Shown one piece after another: positions 1-7,795 of a stretch of 47,120 bases of DNA (position 1 is its first letter; each line of letters begins with the position of its first letter). Source of the stretch: Actinomycetota bacterium (lineage in GTDB: Bacteria; Actinomycetota; Acidimicrobiia; Acidimicrobiales; RAAP-2); the NCBI GenBank assembly GCA_021324355.1, contig JAJPJD010000008.1, forward strand, positions 1 to 47,120, in the 5' to 3' direction. A program made the position numbers and the translations under genes. Below the pieces are notes generated by a model. That model was not told where the DNA came from. It was given only the letters and a program-made list of their open reading frames with translations, and ran no database searches.

Positions 1-1209
1 CACCCGCTCTACGTGATGTACACGAGCGGAACGACAGCCAAGCCAAAGGGGATCCTGCACACCACTGGCGGCTACCTGACACATGTGGCCACGACGCACC
101 GGCTTGTGTTCGACCTAAAACCGGAAGAGGACGTGTTCTGGACCGCCGCGGACATCGGCTGGGTCACTGGGCACAGCTACATCGTGTATGGCCCATTGGC
201 CAATGCCACAACGTCTGTGATGTACGAGGGAACTCCTGACGCCGGTGGTCGGGATCGCTGGTGGCGGATCGTGGAGCAGTACCGGGTGTCGATCCTCTAC
301 ACGGCTCCCACCACCATTCGGACGCTCATGAAATGGGGGGAGCAGTTGCCGGCGGCCCACGACCTGTCCAGCTTGCGCGTGCTTGGTTCGGTTGGGGAGC
401 CGATCAACCCCGAAGCATGGATGTGGTACCGGCGGCATATCGGTGGGGACCGTTGCCCGATCGTGGACACCTGGTGGCAGACCGAGACCGGCGGAATCAT
501 GATCACCCCGCTGCCCGGAGTGACCGCGACCAAGCCGGGGGCGGCGATGACCCCGTTCCCGGGCATCAGTGCTGACGTAGTGGACAACGATGGCGTCTCG
601 GTGGGGAAAGGTCAGGGCGGTTATCTGGTGCTGACGCAGCCTTGGCCCGGAATGCTGCGGGGGATCTGGGGCGACCCCGATCGTTACCGTGAGACTTACT
701 GGTCTCGGTTCCCGGGGCGGTACTTCGCTGGCGATGGGGCCAAGCGGGACGACGACGGCGACCTGTGGCTGCTCGGGCGAATCGATGACGTCATGAACGT
801 GTCGGGGCACCGGATTTCGACGACCGAAATCGAGCACGCCTTGGTCGGGCACCCCGAGGTGGTCGAGGCGGCAGTGGTCGGCGCCTCGGACCCCACCACC
901 GGCCAGGCGGTGGTGGCGTTCGTGACCGTGCGCGGGGAGGAGGTCGAAGGCGCTGCCGGCCGGCAGCTCGTCGACGACCTGCGGGACCATGTGGCCAGGG
1001 TGATCGGACCGATCGCCAAGCCGAGGCAGATTCTGCTGACCCCGGAGCTCCCCAAGACCCGGAGCGGCAAGATCATGCGGCGGTTGCTGCGCGACGTCGC
1101 CGAGCATCGCGAGCTCGGCGACGTGACCACGCTGCTCGATCCGACCGTCGTGAACATGATCGACGAGAAGCTGCGGCAGCTGCCCCCGAGCGACGACGAG
1201 CTCACCTGA
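1..1209 (+). CDS. acs: Acetyl-CoA synthetase, C-terminal part (5' end outside window)
   Basis: This is the 3' portion of an AMP-forming acetyl-CoA synthetase, which activates acetate to acetyl-AMP and then acetyl-CoA. The reading frame is open from base 1, so the true start lies upstream; about 402 residues of a protein normally near 650 are visible. The adenylate-forming signatures appear in order: the P-loop [11 protein letters not shown] right at the left edge, TWWQTETGG in the middle, the hinge/ATP region [17 protein letters not shown] followed by [10 protein letters not shown], and near the end [11 protein letters not shown], whose lysine is the conserved catalytic residue and the usual acetylation switch. 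A propionyl-CoA synthetase is possible, but the tryptophan-rich TWWQTE block favours acetate. Nothing looks broken. Confidence 0.93.
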   Translation, partial: HPLYVMYTSGTTAKPKGILHTTGGYLTHVATTHRLVFDLKPEEDVFWTAADIGWVTGHSYIVYGPLANATTSVMYEGTPDAGGRDRWWRIVEQYRVSILYTAPTTIRTLMKWGEQLPAAHDLSSLRVLGSVGEPINPEAWMWYRRHIGGDRCPIVDTWWQTETGGIMITPLPGVTATKPGAAMTPFPGISADVVDNDGVSVGKGQGGYLVLTQPWPGMLRGIWGDPDRYRETYWSRFPGRYFAGDGAKRDDDGDLWLLGRIDDVMNVSGHRISTTEIEHALVGHPEVVEAAVVGASDPTTGQAVVAFVTVRGEEVEGAAGRQLVDDLRDHVARVIGPIAKPRQILLTPELPKTRSGKIMRRLLRDVAEHRELGDVTTLLDPTVVNMIDEKLRQLPPSDDELT

Positions 1210-1254
1210 CGGCCGGCGAGGTCCCCGGTCAGCCCATGCGGCGCGCCGCTCAGT

Positions 1255-1278
1255 TGATTACGAGTAATATTGTAATCA
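1255..1278. promoter_or_regulatory. Operator-like palindrome overlapping -10 and start codon
   Basis: The sequence reads TGATTAC-N10-GTAATCA, a perfect 7-bp inverted repeat (1255-1261 and 1272-1278). A third copy of the GTAAT core lies inside it (1264-1268). It is strikingly AT-rich for this DNA. A -10 hexamer TAATAT (1265-1270) sits inside it, 7 nt before the ATG at 1278, so transcription would be leaderless and a protein bound here would block it. The product of the gene it controls looks like a ribbon-helix-helix protein, which makes autorepression a reasonable inference. Confidence 0.55.
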
Positions 1279-1925
1279 TGTTTGACCCACGGGAGTTCTA
1301 CGAGCAGTGGTACTGGCCCGGTGCCGGCCGCATCCGGCGAGGGGCACCACCTGGCCGGCGGGGCCGGCCGCGGGGGCGAGTGCGACGAGGCGAGGAGCGC
1401 ACCACGGCCGAGCAGCGGCAACGGATCGCGGCCTGGGTGGCGGGCCGATTGCCGGCAGGGTGGTACATCGAAGCGCCGCAGATCGAGGTCGATGCCGACG
1501 AGATCCTGATTGTCGGACGTCTACCCACCGTCGAGCTGCCGACCGGGTCCTCGGCCGAGGACCGGGCCACGGCCGAGGCGGCCCGGATCGCCGGTCACCG
1601 GGAGGAAACCCGCGACCAACGGGTGCAGATTGCCCGAGAGGCCCAGGACGCGTTCGATCGCATCGTGTCCTGGGGGGCCCGGTGCGGCGAAACCCTGGAG
1701 ATCTTCACCTCGGCCAGCGTGCCGGTCATGACCCGGCTCCACATGCCCGAGCGCCATGTGCTGGACACGCTGATCGACGCCGGTGTGTGCCGGAGCAGAA
1801 GCGAGGCACTGGCCTGGTGCGTGCGGCTGGTAGCCCGCAATGAGGAGGCGTGGATCTCCGAGCTTCGGGAGGCCTTTGCCCACGTGGAGGACGTCCGGTC
1901 CCGAGGTCCCTCGCCTGAGCGCTGA
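1278..1925 (+). CDS. Uncharacterized protein with ribbon-helix-helix-like C-terminus
   Basis: 215 residues, family not recognised. I chose the ATG at 1278 because a TAATAT -10 box ends 7 nt before it; an in-frame ATG at 1236 would put the promoter inside the gene. The N-terminus (about residues 15-40) is rich in Arg, Gly and Pro. A middle part carries the hydrophobic stretch IEVDADEILIVGRLP, followed by a charged helical segment. The last 55 residues, from MTRLHMPERHVLDTL through DAGVCRSRSEALAWCVRLV, have the strand-helix-helix pattern of ribbon-helix-helix DNA-binding domains, including the SRSEA turn. The palindrome on its start codon suggests it regulates itself. There is no toxin-like partner next to it; the next gene encodes an AhpD-like protein. 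The function of the N-terminal domain is unknown. Confidence 0.72.
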   Translation: MFDPREFYEQWYWPGAGRIRRGAPPGRRGRPRGRVRRGEERTTAEQRQRIAAWVAGRLPAGWYIEAPQIEVDADEILIVGRLPTVELPTGSSAEDRATAEAARIAGHREETRDQRVQIAREAQDAFDRIVSWGARCGETLEIFTSASVPVMTRLHMPERHVLDTLIDAGVCRSRSEALAWCVRLVARNEEAWISELREAFAHVEDVRSRGPSPER

Positions 1926-2000
1926 CGGTCGGGCCCGGTTGCGGCGCTTTCCGCTCGGTCGGGGCACACTGGTGGTCATTGGGCGAGGGAAGGAGGGCCG

Positions 2001-2342
2001 GTGGCGCAGCACTACCACGAGGTGATGGACGCAGTTCGCGTCTCCTACCAGGAGCTCCAGGAGGCCATCCCCGGCGTTGCCTCGGGCTACGCCGAGATGC
2101 ACAAGGCCGCCATGGGCGAAGGCGAGCTCCCGGCCAAGGTGAAGGAGCTCATGGCGCTGGCTATCGCCATCACTCGGGAGTGTGATGGCTGCATCGCCTC
2201 CCACGCCCGAGCGGCTGCCCGCCGCGGAGCCACTGCGGCCGAGGTCGCCGAGACCGTGGGGGTCGCCATCCTCATGAATGGCGGCCCAGCCACCGTCTGG
2301 GGTCCGCGAGCGCTCGACGCCTTCCACGAGTTCGGGGGCTGA
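2001..2342 (+). CDS. Carboxymuconolactone decarboxylase/AhpD-like protein
   Basis: 113 residues, the size of single-domain AhpD/CMD-family proteins. These form small helical oligomers, and the CxxC-bearing members act as peroxide-linked thiol reductants. The signature is visible around residues 50-75: a helix KELMALAIAI with Glu, then ECDGCIASH, giving the CxxC-x3-H motif of the AhpD redox centre. The GTG start is supported by the strong ribosome-binding site GGAAGGAGGG about 3-8 nt upstream. It lies between the RHH-like gene and a NifU-type gene, all on the plus strand, but the gaps are long enough for separate promoters. The substrate is unknown. Confidence 0.85.
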   Translation: MAQHYHEVMDAVRVSYQELQEAIPGVASGYAEMHKAAMGEGELPAKVKELMALAIAITRECDGCIASHARAAARRGATAAEVAETVGVAILMNGGPATVWGPRALDAFHEFGG

Positions 2343-2404
2343 GCTGCACGGCCCGGTCGCCAAAGCGGGCAGAATGGTGGAGAACAACGACGACCGAGGC
2401 CACG

Positions 2405-2767
2405 ATGGACGACGAACGCGACCAGACCGGGGGAAACGACCAGGGGGTGGCGCTGGACGACGACACCCGGGCCGAGCGCCTCGAGGCCCTTCAGGCGCTC
2501 ATCGACCTCATGCGGCCGGCTGTTCAGGCCGACGGCGGCGACCTGGTCCTGGTGAGTGCCGACGTCGAGCGGGGGATCGTCGAGGTCGAGCTGGCCGGTG
2601 CGTGCAGCTCGTGCGCGATCAGCACGGCGACCCTCCAAGGCGGCGTGGAGCGGATCCTGCGCGACCGGCTGCCCTGGGTGACCGAGGTCATCGGCGGACT
2701 CGACGACTCGATGGATGACCTCGAGAGCGCCGCCTTGGGGCGCGGCGCCTACGTGCCTCGCCTCTGA
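2405..2767 (+). CDS. NifU C-terminal-domain Fe-S scaffold protein
   Basis: 120 residues. An acidic, likely disordered N-terminal 25 residues precedes a NifU-like domain. The core reads ALIDLMRPAVQADGGDLVLV, then ELAGACSSCAISTATLQGGV, containing the CxxC that binds or transfers an iron-sulfur cluster. The end, ILRDRLPWVTEVIGG, matches the family's last helix and strand. Proteins of this type work as Fe-S carriers for client enzymes. Which clients are served cannot be told; acyl-CoA dehydrogenase, encoded convergently next door, is a flavoprotein and not an obvious one. Only 19 nt separate the two stop codons, so a shared terminator would have to lie inside coding sequence. Confidence 0.86.
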   Translation: MDDERDQTGGNDQGVALDDDTRAERLEALQALIDLMRPAVQADGGDLVLVSADVERGIVEVELAGACSSCAISTATLQGGVERILRDRLPWVTEVIGGLDDSMDDLESAALGRGAYVPRL

Positions 2768-2786
2768 TCGCTCGGCGCTGCCCGGC

Positions 2787-4544
2787 TTAGGCGGCCACGG
2801 TGCCCGGCTCGACCGGACCGTAACGGAGGATCGGCTCGAACAGGTCGAGCACCGTGCGATCGGGGTCGAGAAGGCCCCGGAGGGGTCGGTCGGCTAGCTT
2901 CCGGGCCACGAACCGCCGGGCCACCGCCGCCTTGCGGGCGTCGCCTTCGGCGGCCAGGCATCCCCCGGCTTCTTCGAGCAACAGCGCCGCTTCGGTGATG
3001 TCCGCGAGCACCTCGGCCAGGGTTCGTGCCTTGACCAATGCGAGATCCTCCGCGGCCTGGGCCAGCATGGAGATCGCCTGCCAGGCGTCGCGCCGGAGGT
3101 TGGCGACCACGTCTTTGGCCCCGGCCAGGACCCGGTGGGCGCCGGCAGCCTCAAGAGCCCGATCGACCCGGGCGCCCAGAGCGAGGTGGGCCGACTCAGC
3201 CCGAATGGCTCGCCGGACGTCGAGGGCCAGGATGTTCTCGGTCCCCTCCCAGATGGTGTGGCACTGGGCATCGCGCAGCTGCCGGGCAATGGGCCAGTCG
3301 TGCATGTATCCGTTGCCCCCGAAGACCTCGAGCGCGCTCGACGCGGCCCACAGGGCGACTCGCGTGCAGCGCATCTTGGCCAGCGGGATCAGGATGCGCC
3401 GCAGCAGCCGGGCCTCGTCAGGGTCGGCCGCCCCCCGGAGGGCGCCGGCGCATTCGAAGGCCACGCTCATCCCGGCCTCGAGGTCGACCAACAGGTCAAC
3501 GAGCGTCTCTCGCACCAATGGGTAGTGGTCGATCCGCTGGCCCCACTGGGTGCGCCGACCGGCGTAGATGGCGGCCTCGAGGAAACAGCGACGGTGGATG
3601 CCCAGACCCATGAGGGCGACGCCGAAGCGACTCCCGTTGACCATCTCCATCATCCGATTGATCCCTCGTCCGTCACGGGCGGCCTGCTGGCTGGCCCGGG
3701 CCGGGTCACCGCCAGCCAGCCACCCGCGAGCCCCGTCCAAGGACACTTCTCCGGTGGGAACCCCAACGGTGCCCAGCTTGGGCTTCAGGCGCTTGATGGT
3801 GAAGCCGTTCGGTGACCCGTCCGGCCGTCGGCTCGGAACGATGAAGGTGGCCAGGCCGCGGGTCCCTCCGGGGGCGCCTTGGGGGCGCGCCAGCACGATG
3901 AAGACGTCGGCATCCACGTTCGAACAGAAGTGTTTGTCTCCGAAGAGCAACCACTCGTCACCGTCGGCGACCGCCGTGGTGGTGTTGGCACCCACGTCGC
4001 TCCCGCCCTGGCGTTCGGTCAGGAACATCCCGCCTTCCCACGCCTCGGCCGGGTCGAGGCTGGTGAGCCGGGAGACCAGCAGGTCGCGGACCTCAGGAGG
4101 GGCGTAGCGCTCCACGATGTCGGCAGCGCCGGCCGTCATGCCCAGCGCGCAGTAGGCGGCGGTCTCGCACTGGCTGAGCAGGTACGCTCGAGCCGCAGTG
4201 ACCACGGCTGGGACCGGCCGACCGGCAAGCCGCTCGAGACCGACGAATCCGGTGCGGATCAAGTCGGCCTTGTTGGCGGTCCAGGTGGGGTGGTGAACGA
4301 CCTCGCCGATCTCGTAGCCCCACCGGTCGTAGCGGTTGAGGACGGGCCCGTGGGCGTCGGTTACCTCGGCCCGGGAAGCCAGGACCTTGCCCACCAACTG
4401 GCCGTACTCGGCCACGTGCTCCTCGGCGAACTTGCGATCGATCGGGTCCGGCAGGTGCCGGTCGAGGAGCGACGACAAGTTGGGGTCGAGCGCGTACCAG
4501 TCGAGGCCGATCGCTTGGTCATGCTCGGCATAGTCGGGGAGCAT
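2787..4544 (-). CDS. Acyl-CoA dehydrogenase, AidB-like
   Basis: 585 residues, longer than the ordinary 380-residue acyl-CoA dehydrogenases and in the range of the AidB/isovaleryl-CoA-type branch. It should carry FAD and oxidise or bind acyl-CoA. Landmarks: FLTERQGGSDVGANTT (FAD-binding loop), a lid segment GRRTQWGQRIDHYPLVRE, and near residue 420 FGGNGYMHDWPIARQLRDAQ with IWEGTENILALDV, typical of the C-terminal four-helix domain. The ATG at 4544 is preferred over a GTG three codons earlier because the -10 box TACGGT (4552-4557) ends 7 nt before it, so the mRNA would be leaderless. Substrate unknown; an AidB-like DNA-alkylation response role is possible but unproven. Confidence 0.88.
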   Translation of the reverse strand: MLPDYAEHDQAIGLDWYALDPNLSSLLDRHLPDPIDRKFAEEHVAEYGQLVGKVLASRAEVTDAHGPVLNRYDRWGYEIGEVVHHPTWTANKADLIRTGFVGLERLAGRPVPAVVTAARAYLLSQCETAAYCALGMTAGAADIVERYAPPEVRDLLVSRLTSLDPAEAWEGGMFLTERQGGSDVGANTTTAVADGDEWLLFGDKHFCSNVDADVFIVLARPQGAPGGTRGLATFIVPSRRPDGSPNGFTIKRLKPKLGTVGVPTGEVSLDGARGWLAGGDPARASQQAARDGRGINRMMEMVNGSRFGVALMGLGIHRRCFLEAAIYAGRRTQWGQRIDHYPLVRETLVDLLVDLEAGMSVAFECAGALRGAADPDEARLLRRILIPLAKMRCTRVALWAASSALEVFGGNGYMHDWPIARQLRDAQCHTIWEGTENILALDVRRAIRAESAHLALGARVDRALEAAGAHRVLAGAKDVVANLRRDAWQAISMLAQAAEDLALVKARTLAEVLADITEAALLLEEAGGCLAAEGDARKAAVARRFVARKLADRPLRGLLDPDRTVLDLFEPILRYGPVEPGTVAA

Positions 4545-4551
4545 GCAGTGC

Positions 4552-4557
4552 ACCGTA
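4552..4557 (-). promoter_or_regulatory. -10 box of leaderless promoter for acyl-CoA dehydrogenase
   Basis: TACGGT on the minus strand, 7 nt upstream of the ATG at 4544. It fits the TANNNT pattern seen before many genes here and decides between two candidate starts. It also gives the gene its own promoter inside the 42-bp gap after the Nramp gene. Confidence 0.5.
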
Positions 4558-4586
4558 CTGGCCGCCGCCGCGGGCGTGCTCGCCAG

Positions 4587-6209
4587 CTAGCCCAACCGGA
4601 TGGCCTTCACCAGCAGGAGCAGGGCTGCGATCACCAGGTAGGCCCGCAGCGCGTACATGGTCACGACCCGGCCCTTCGACCACTGAGGCCGCCCGAGCAG
4701 GCTCAGCGGCGGCATGCGCCACGTCTCGCGCCGCTCCACGGGCTCGGGTGGTGCCAGGGGCCGGCGATGCCACCGGACGACGAGGTAGAGCGCGCCGACC
4801 AGGTAGGTGACGCCGAGCACGCCGGCCAGGGCCAGCGCGAGCGTCCTCACGTCGATCCCGCTGAACAGGGTGGTCACCATGAGGACGAGGGACATCATGA
4901 GCAAGATGCTGACGATGACGAACGCCACCACGTTGAGCCAGGTGCGGTTCACCCACGGTCCGAGCACCTCACGGTCGTTGCACAGCAGGAGCAAGAAGAC
5001 CGTCGCGCTGGGCAACAGGACCCCTGCTAGCGCCTGCACGGCGGTGGTGATCACGCCCAGTGGTGCGCCGGGGATCAAGACGATCGTGGCTGCCAGGACG
5101 ACCAGGCCGGCGAAGATGCCGTAGAAGGCTTTGGCTTCGCGCCATCCACGGTGGAGCGAGTGGCGGGCCCCGAACACGTCTCCGAACGCATACGACGTCG
5201 ACAGGGTGACCGAGGCCGCGCCGATGATCGAGGCGTTGAGCAGGACTATGGCGAAGAGCACACCGGCAGCGTGGCTGACGTAGCGCTGTAGTCCGAGAGC
5301 CACCCCGCCAGCGTCGGTGAAGTGGCCGCTGAGGGGGGTGTGGTCGAATGCCGCGGCAACGATCGCCATGATGAGCACTGCGGCGAACACCGTGACCAGG
5401 GAGCCCAGGACGGTGTCGGTCCGCTCATAGTTGATCCATCGTGGGGTTATCCGCTTGTCGATGATGTTGGACTGCTGGAAGAACAGCTGCCAGGGTGCGA
5501 CGGTGGTGCCCACGATCGCGATGATCAGCAGCACCGAGGTCGAGTTGAAGCCTCCTCGCACCCCGGGGACCACCAGGGCGTGGAAGAGCGCGCCGGCCGA
5601 GGGGTGCCGGAAGACGGCCAGTGGGATGACCAAGAAGTTGGCGACGATGAAGACGAACATGAATCGCTCCCATCGCCGAAAACTGCCGGTCAGGGTCATC
5701 GCCACCAAGGCGACCCCGGCCACCGGGACCGAGACGTACTTGCTCACCCCGAAGTACCCGAGAGACAGGCTGACCCCGATGAACTCGGTGGCAATGGTGA
5801 GGAAGTTCAAAATGAACAGGTCACCGACGGAGAACGCGCCCCAGAACCGCCCGAACCGCTCGTTGATCAGGCGGGCATGGCCGACGCCGGTGACCGCCCC
5901 CAGGCGGACCACCATCTCCTGGTTGACCACCAGCACCGGGATGAGCAGGGGGAGGGTCCACAGGAGGCTCAGCCCGAAGTTCTGACCGGCCTGCGCGTAG
6001 GTGGCCACGCCCCCGGCGTCGTTGTCCCCGACCATCACGATGAGGCCCGGACCAATGATTGCCAGCAGCACGAGCAGCCGGGCCCGCCACGAGCGATGTT
6101 CGACCTGGTCGTGTTGTCGCAGGGTCCCGAAGGCCCCTTCGATGTCGCCGACGTGGGCTTCGTCGAGGACCGCGGTCGGGCGGTCCTGGCTCGGCACCGG
6201 GCTGGTCAT
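4587..6209 (-). CDS. Divergent Nramp-family divalent metal transporter (possibly Mg2+)
   Basis: 540 residues with about eleven hydrophobic segments between residues 45 and 530. Fold recognition rests on the TM1 region GPGLIVMVGDNDAGGVATYA and the TM6 region IVGTTVAPWQLFFQQS. Classical Mn2+/Fe2+ Nramps have Asp-Pro-Gly-Asn in TM1 and MPHNLFLHS-like residues in TM6, with a metal-selecting Met. Here the first is GDNDAGG and the Met-Pro-His is Ala-Pro-Trp. Loss of that Met is a feature of Nramp-related Mg2+ transporters, so Mg2+ is a plausible cargo. The upstream gene on the same strand encodes a soluble protein with MgtE-type Mg2+-sensing domains, which supports this. The start is backed by a near-perfect ribosome-binding site GGAGGTGATC ending 1 nt from the ATG. 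Confidence 0.86.
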   Translation of the reverse strand: MTSPVPSQDRPTAVLDEAHVGDIEGAFGTLRQHDQVEHRSWRARLLVLLAIIGPGLIVMVGDNDAGGVATYAQAGQNFGLSLLWTLPLLIPVLVVNQEMVVRLGAVTGVGHARLINERFGRFWGAFSVGDLFILNFLTIATEFIGVSLSLGYFGVSKYVSVPVAGVALVAMTLTGSFRRWERFMFVFIVANFLVIPLAVFRHPSAGALFHALVVPGVRGGFNSTSVLLIIAIVGTTVAPWQLFFQQSNIIDKRITPRWINYERTDTVLGSLVTVFAAVLIMAIVAAAFDHTPLSGHFTDAGGVALGLQRYVSHAAGVLFAIVLLNASIIGAASVTLSTSYAFGDVFGARHSLHRGWREAKAFYGIFAGLVVLAATIVLIPGAPLGVITTAVQALAGVLLPSATVFLLLLCNDREVLGPWVNRTWLNVVAFVIVSILLMMSLVLMVTTLFSGIDVRTLALALAGVLGVTYLVGALYLVVRWHRRPLAPPEPVERRETWRMPPLSLLGRPQWSKGRVVTMYALRAYLVIAALLLLVKAIRLG

Positions 6210-6370
6210 GGATCACCTCCTCGCGCTGCCCGCGGGCGTCCGTGTTGACACGCACGCCCTCAGTGCTCAGCGCGGGGTCGGTGAGGCGACCTCCTCCAGA
6301 CGCGCCGGGAGCGTGCGTGTCCTTGGTCTTGGGACGGGACTGGTACTCAGGGCTTGCTCCTCGGTCGGCC
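6210..6370 (-). promoter_or_regulatory. Structured leader before the Nramp-like gene
   Basis: This 161-bp gap contains a perfect 11-bp inverted repeat, GACACGCACGC (6247-6257) and GCGTGCGTGTC (6311-6321). The enclosed loop can itself form the hairpin GAGG-TCG-CCTC (about 6283-6293). Downstream there is a GCCCGCGGGC palindrome (6228-6237) and then the strong ribosome-binding site (6211-6220). As RNA on the minus strand this would be a long stem with an inner hairpin. It does not show the conserved sequences I know for the M-box or yybP-ykoY riboswitches. A metal-responsive leader is an inference. Confidence 0.4.
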
Positions 6371-7642
6371 TCAGGTCTCGGCGGCTGCCGGCCCGTAGTC
6401 TCGGCGCCAACCCGACGGCAGCAGGAGCTCCAGCAGGTCGTCGACGGTCACGACGCCGAGCACATCGCGATGCTCCGCGTCGAGGACGGGAGCAACGGTC
6501 AGATTGTAATCCGACATCTTGCGCAAGATTGCCTGCAGGTCCCAGTCCGGGTGGACGTGGGCCAGGTTCGGCGGGGCGAGCTCGCCGACCGTGTCATCGG
6601 GATCGGCTCGGACCAGCCGCAGGAGCGGGACCGCGCCGCAGGCCCGGCCCTCGTCGTCGAGGACAAAGACCACGCCGAGCGCCTCGTCGGGGGCCTGGCT
6701 GCTGGCCACCGCCCGCAGCGCCTCGGCTGCTGTGACCGGCCGCGGCAGGGCCACGAAGTCGGGGGACATGAGGCCGCCGGCGGTCTCGGGGTTGTAGTTG
6801 AGCAGCGACCGGATCTTGGCCTGCTGGGGCTGCGGGAGGAGGTTGAGGATGGGCAGCCGCCGGTCCTGGTCGAGTTCGATGATCAGGTCGGCGGCGTCGT
6901 CGGGAGCCATGCCGGCTAGCACCCGGGCCGCCTGGGCATCGGACCGGCTCTCCAAGAACTCGACCTGATGCTCGGGGTCGAGCTCTTCGAAGACGTCCGC
7001 CTCGAGCTCGCGGTCGGCTGCCACCGCTTCGATGATCTCCTCGCCTTCCTGGTGGGAGGCGGCCTCGACCAGGTCGGCAATCTGGGCTGGGTGGAGACGG
7101 GCCAGCTTGCGATAGGGGATGCGGAGCCGAGCCGAGGGGACGTGGGCCACGAACGGCTCGATCGTGGCCCAGTCGAGGACCGGAGTCCCCTGCTGGCGGT
7201 GGCGCCGCCGTGCTGACAGCACCCGGCGCAGCACGGTGCCGGCAGAGGCATCGACCCCAACCACCTCCCAGCGGCCTTCGGCGTTGGCCAGCTCGATCTC
7301 GGCCGCTCGGATCAGACGGCCGCCGACCACGTTGATGAAGTGGCGCCGGAGGAGGTCCCGGGCCAACAGCAGTTCTCCCGGCCGGCGCTCGAAACGGCGC
7401 AGCTCGGCCGCTCGGCCGGTGAACCGGACCGGATCTGCCCCGAGGTCAGCCAACTGGGCGACCGGGACGAACAGGTCCTCGCCGCCGATCCTGGCGACCG
7501 CCCCGACGATGGGCGGGTGCGGGCTGGTGCCGAGCCGGACGATCAGGTCAGTCAGCCTGCCGATCCGGTTCCCGGCGTCGTCGACCAGGGTCCGATGGAC
7601 GACATCGGAGAGGTGGACGATGTCGTTGGCCGTGGATCCCAT
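6371..7642 (-). CDS. Soluble MgtE_N-CBS protein with PRC-like N-terminus (Mg2+ sensor, no membrane domain)
   Basis: 423 residues from the ATG at 7642, which has GAGGAG 12 nt upstream; a longer frame to 7768 reads into the likely promoter. Two PRC-barrel-like segments cover roughly residues 5-75 and 90-150. They are followed by an MgtE N-terminal helical domain (about 175-285, with ARVLAGMAPDDAADLI and ILNLLPQPQQ), the junction NYNPETAGGLMSPDFVALP, and a CBS pair to about residue 410. In MgtE these domains sense cytosolic Mg2+ and gate the channel, but here the protein stops where the five-helix pore should begin. It lies directly upstream of the divergent Nramp gene on the same strand. Acting as that transporter's Mg2+ sensor is an inference. 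Confidence 0.85.
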   Translation of the reverse strand: MGSTANDIVHLSDVVHRTLVDDAGNRIGRLTDLIVRLGTSPHPPIVGAVARIGGEDLFVPVAQLADLGADPVRFTGRAAELRRFERRPGELLLARDLLRRHFINVVGGRLIRAAEIELANAEGRWEVVGVDASAGTVLRRVLSARRRHRQQGTPVLDWATIEPFVAHVPSARLRIPYRKLARLHPAQIADLVEAASHQEGEEIIEAVAADRELEADVFEELDPEHQVEFLESRSDAQAARVLAGMAPDDAADLIIELDQDRRLPILNLLPQPQQAKIRSLLNYNPETAGGLMSPDFVALPRPVTAAEALRAVASSQAPDEALGVVFVLDDEGRACGAVPLLRLVRADPDDTVGELAPPNLAHVHPDWDLQAILRKMSDYNLTVAPVLDAEHRDVLGVVTVDDLLELLLPSGWRRDYGPAAAET

Positions 7643-7795
7643 CGTGCAGTCGAGCTCCTCGCTCGGGAGGAGCGTAGCGCTGGCCCGCACCGGTGCGGTG
7701 CCTGGCGGCAGCCTGTGTTGGCATGCTGTTTGCGCCCGACCCCTCGGTCGGTGAAGGCTCTCGGCCATGGTCTGGGCGGCCGGAGGGCCTCAGGA
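7643..7795. promoter_or_regulatory. Divergent promoter region
   Basis: This 153-bp region separates the minus-strand MgtE-like gene from the plus-strand glycosyltransferase gene. A TACGCT -10 hexamer for the minus gene lies at 7671-7676, giving a short leader with GAGGAG. I see no clear -10 for the plus-strand gene; its ribosome-binding signals are GGAGGG and AGGA just before the GTG at 7796. Confidence 0.35.

Noticed and set aside
3879-5030. Plus-strand open frame of about 380 codons across the acyl-CoA dehydrogenase and Nramp genes
   Set aside because: Spans two well-supported opposite-strand genes and the gap between them; low-complexity His/Gln/Gly-rich translation.
6210-6370. M-box or yybP-ykoY riboswitch before the Nramp-like gene
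   Set aside because: The conserved core sequences of those classes as I know them are not present; only a generic structured leader can be claimed.
7340-7795. N-terminal extension of the glycosyltransferase by about 150 residues
   Set aside because: Overlaps the divergent MgtE-like gene antisense; the GTG at 7796 has a ribosome-binding site and gives a normal GT4 length.
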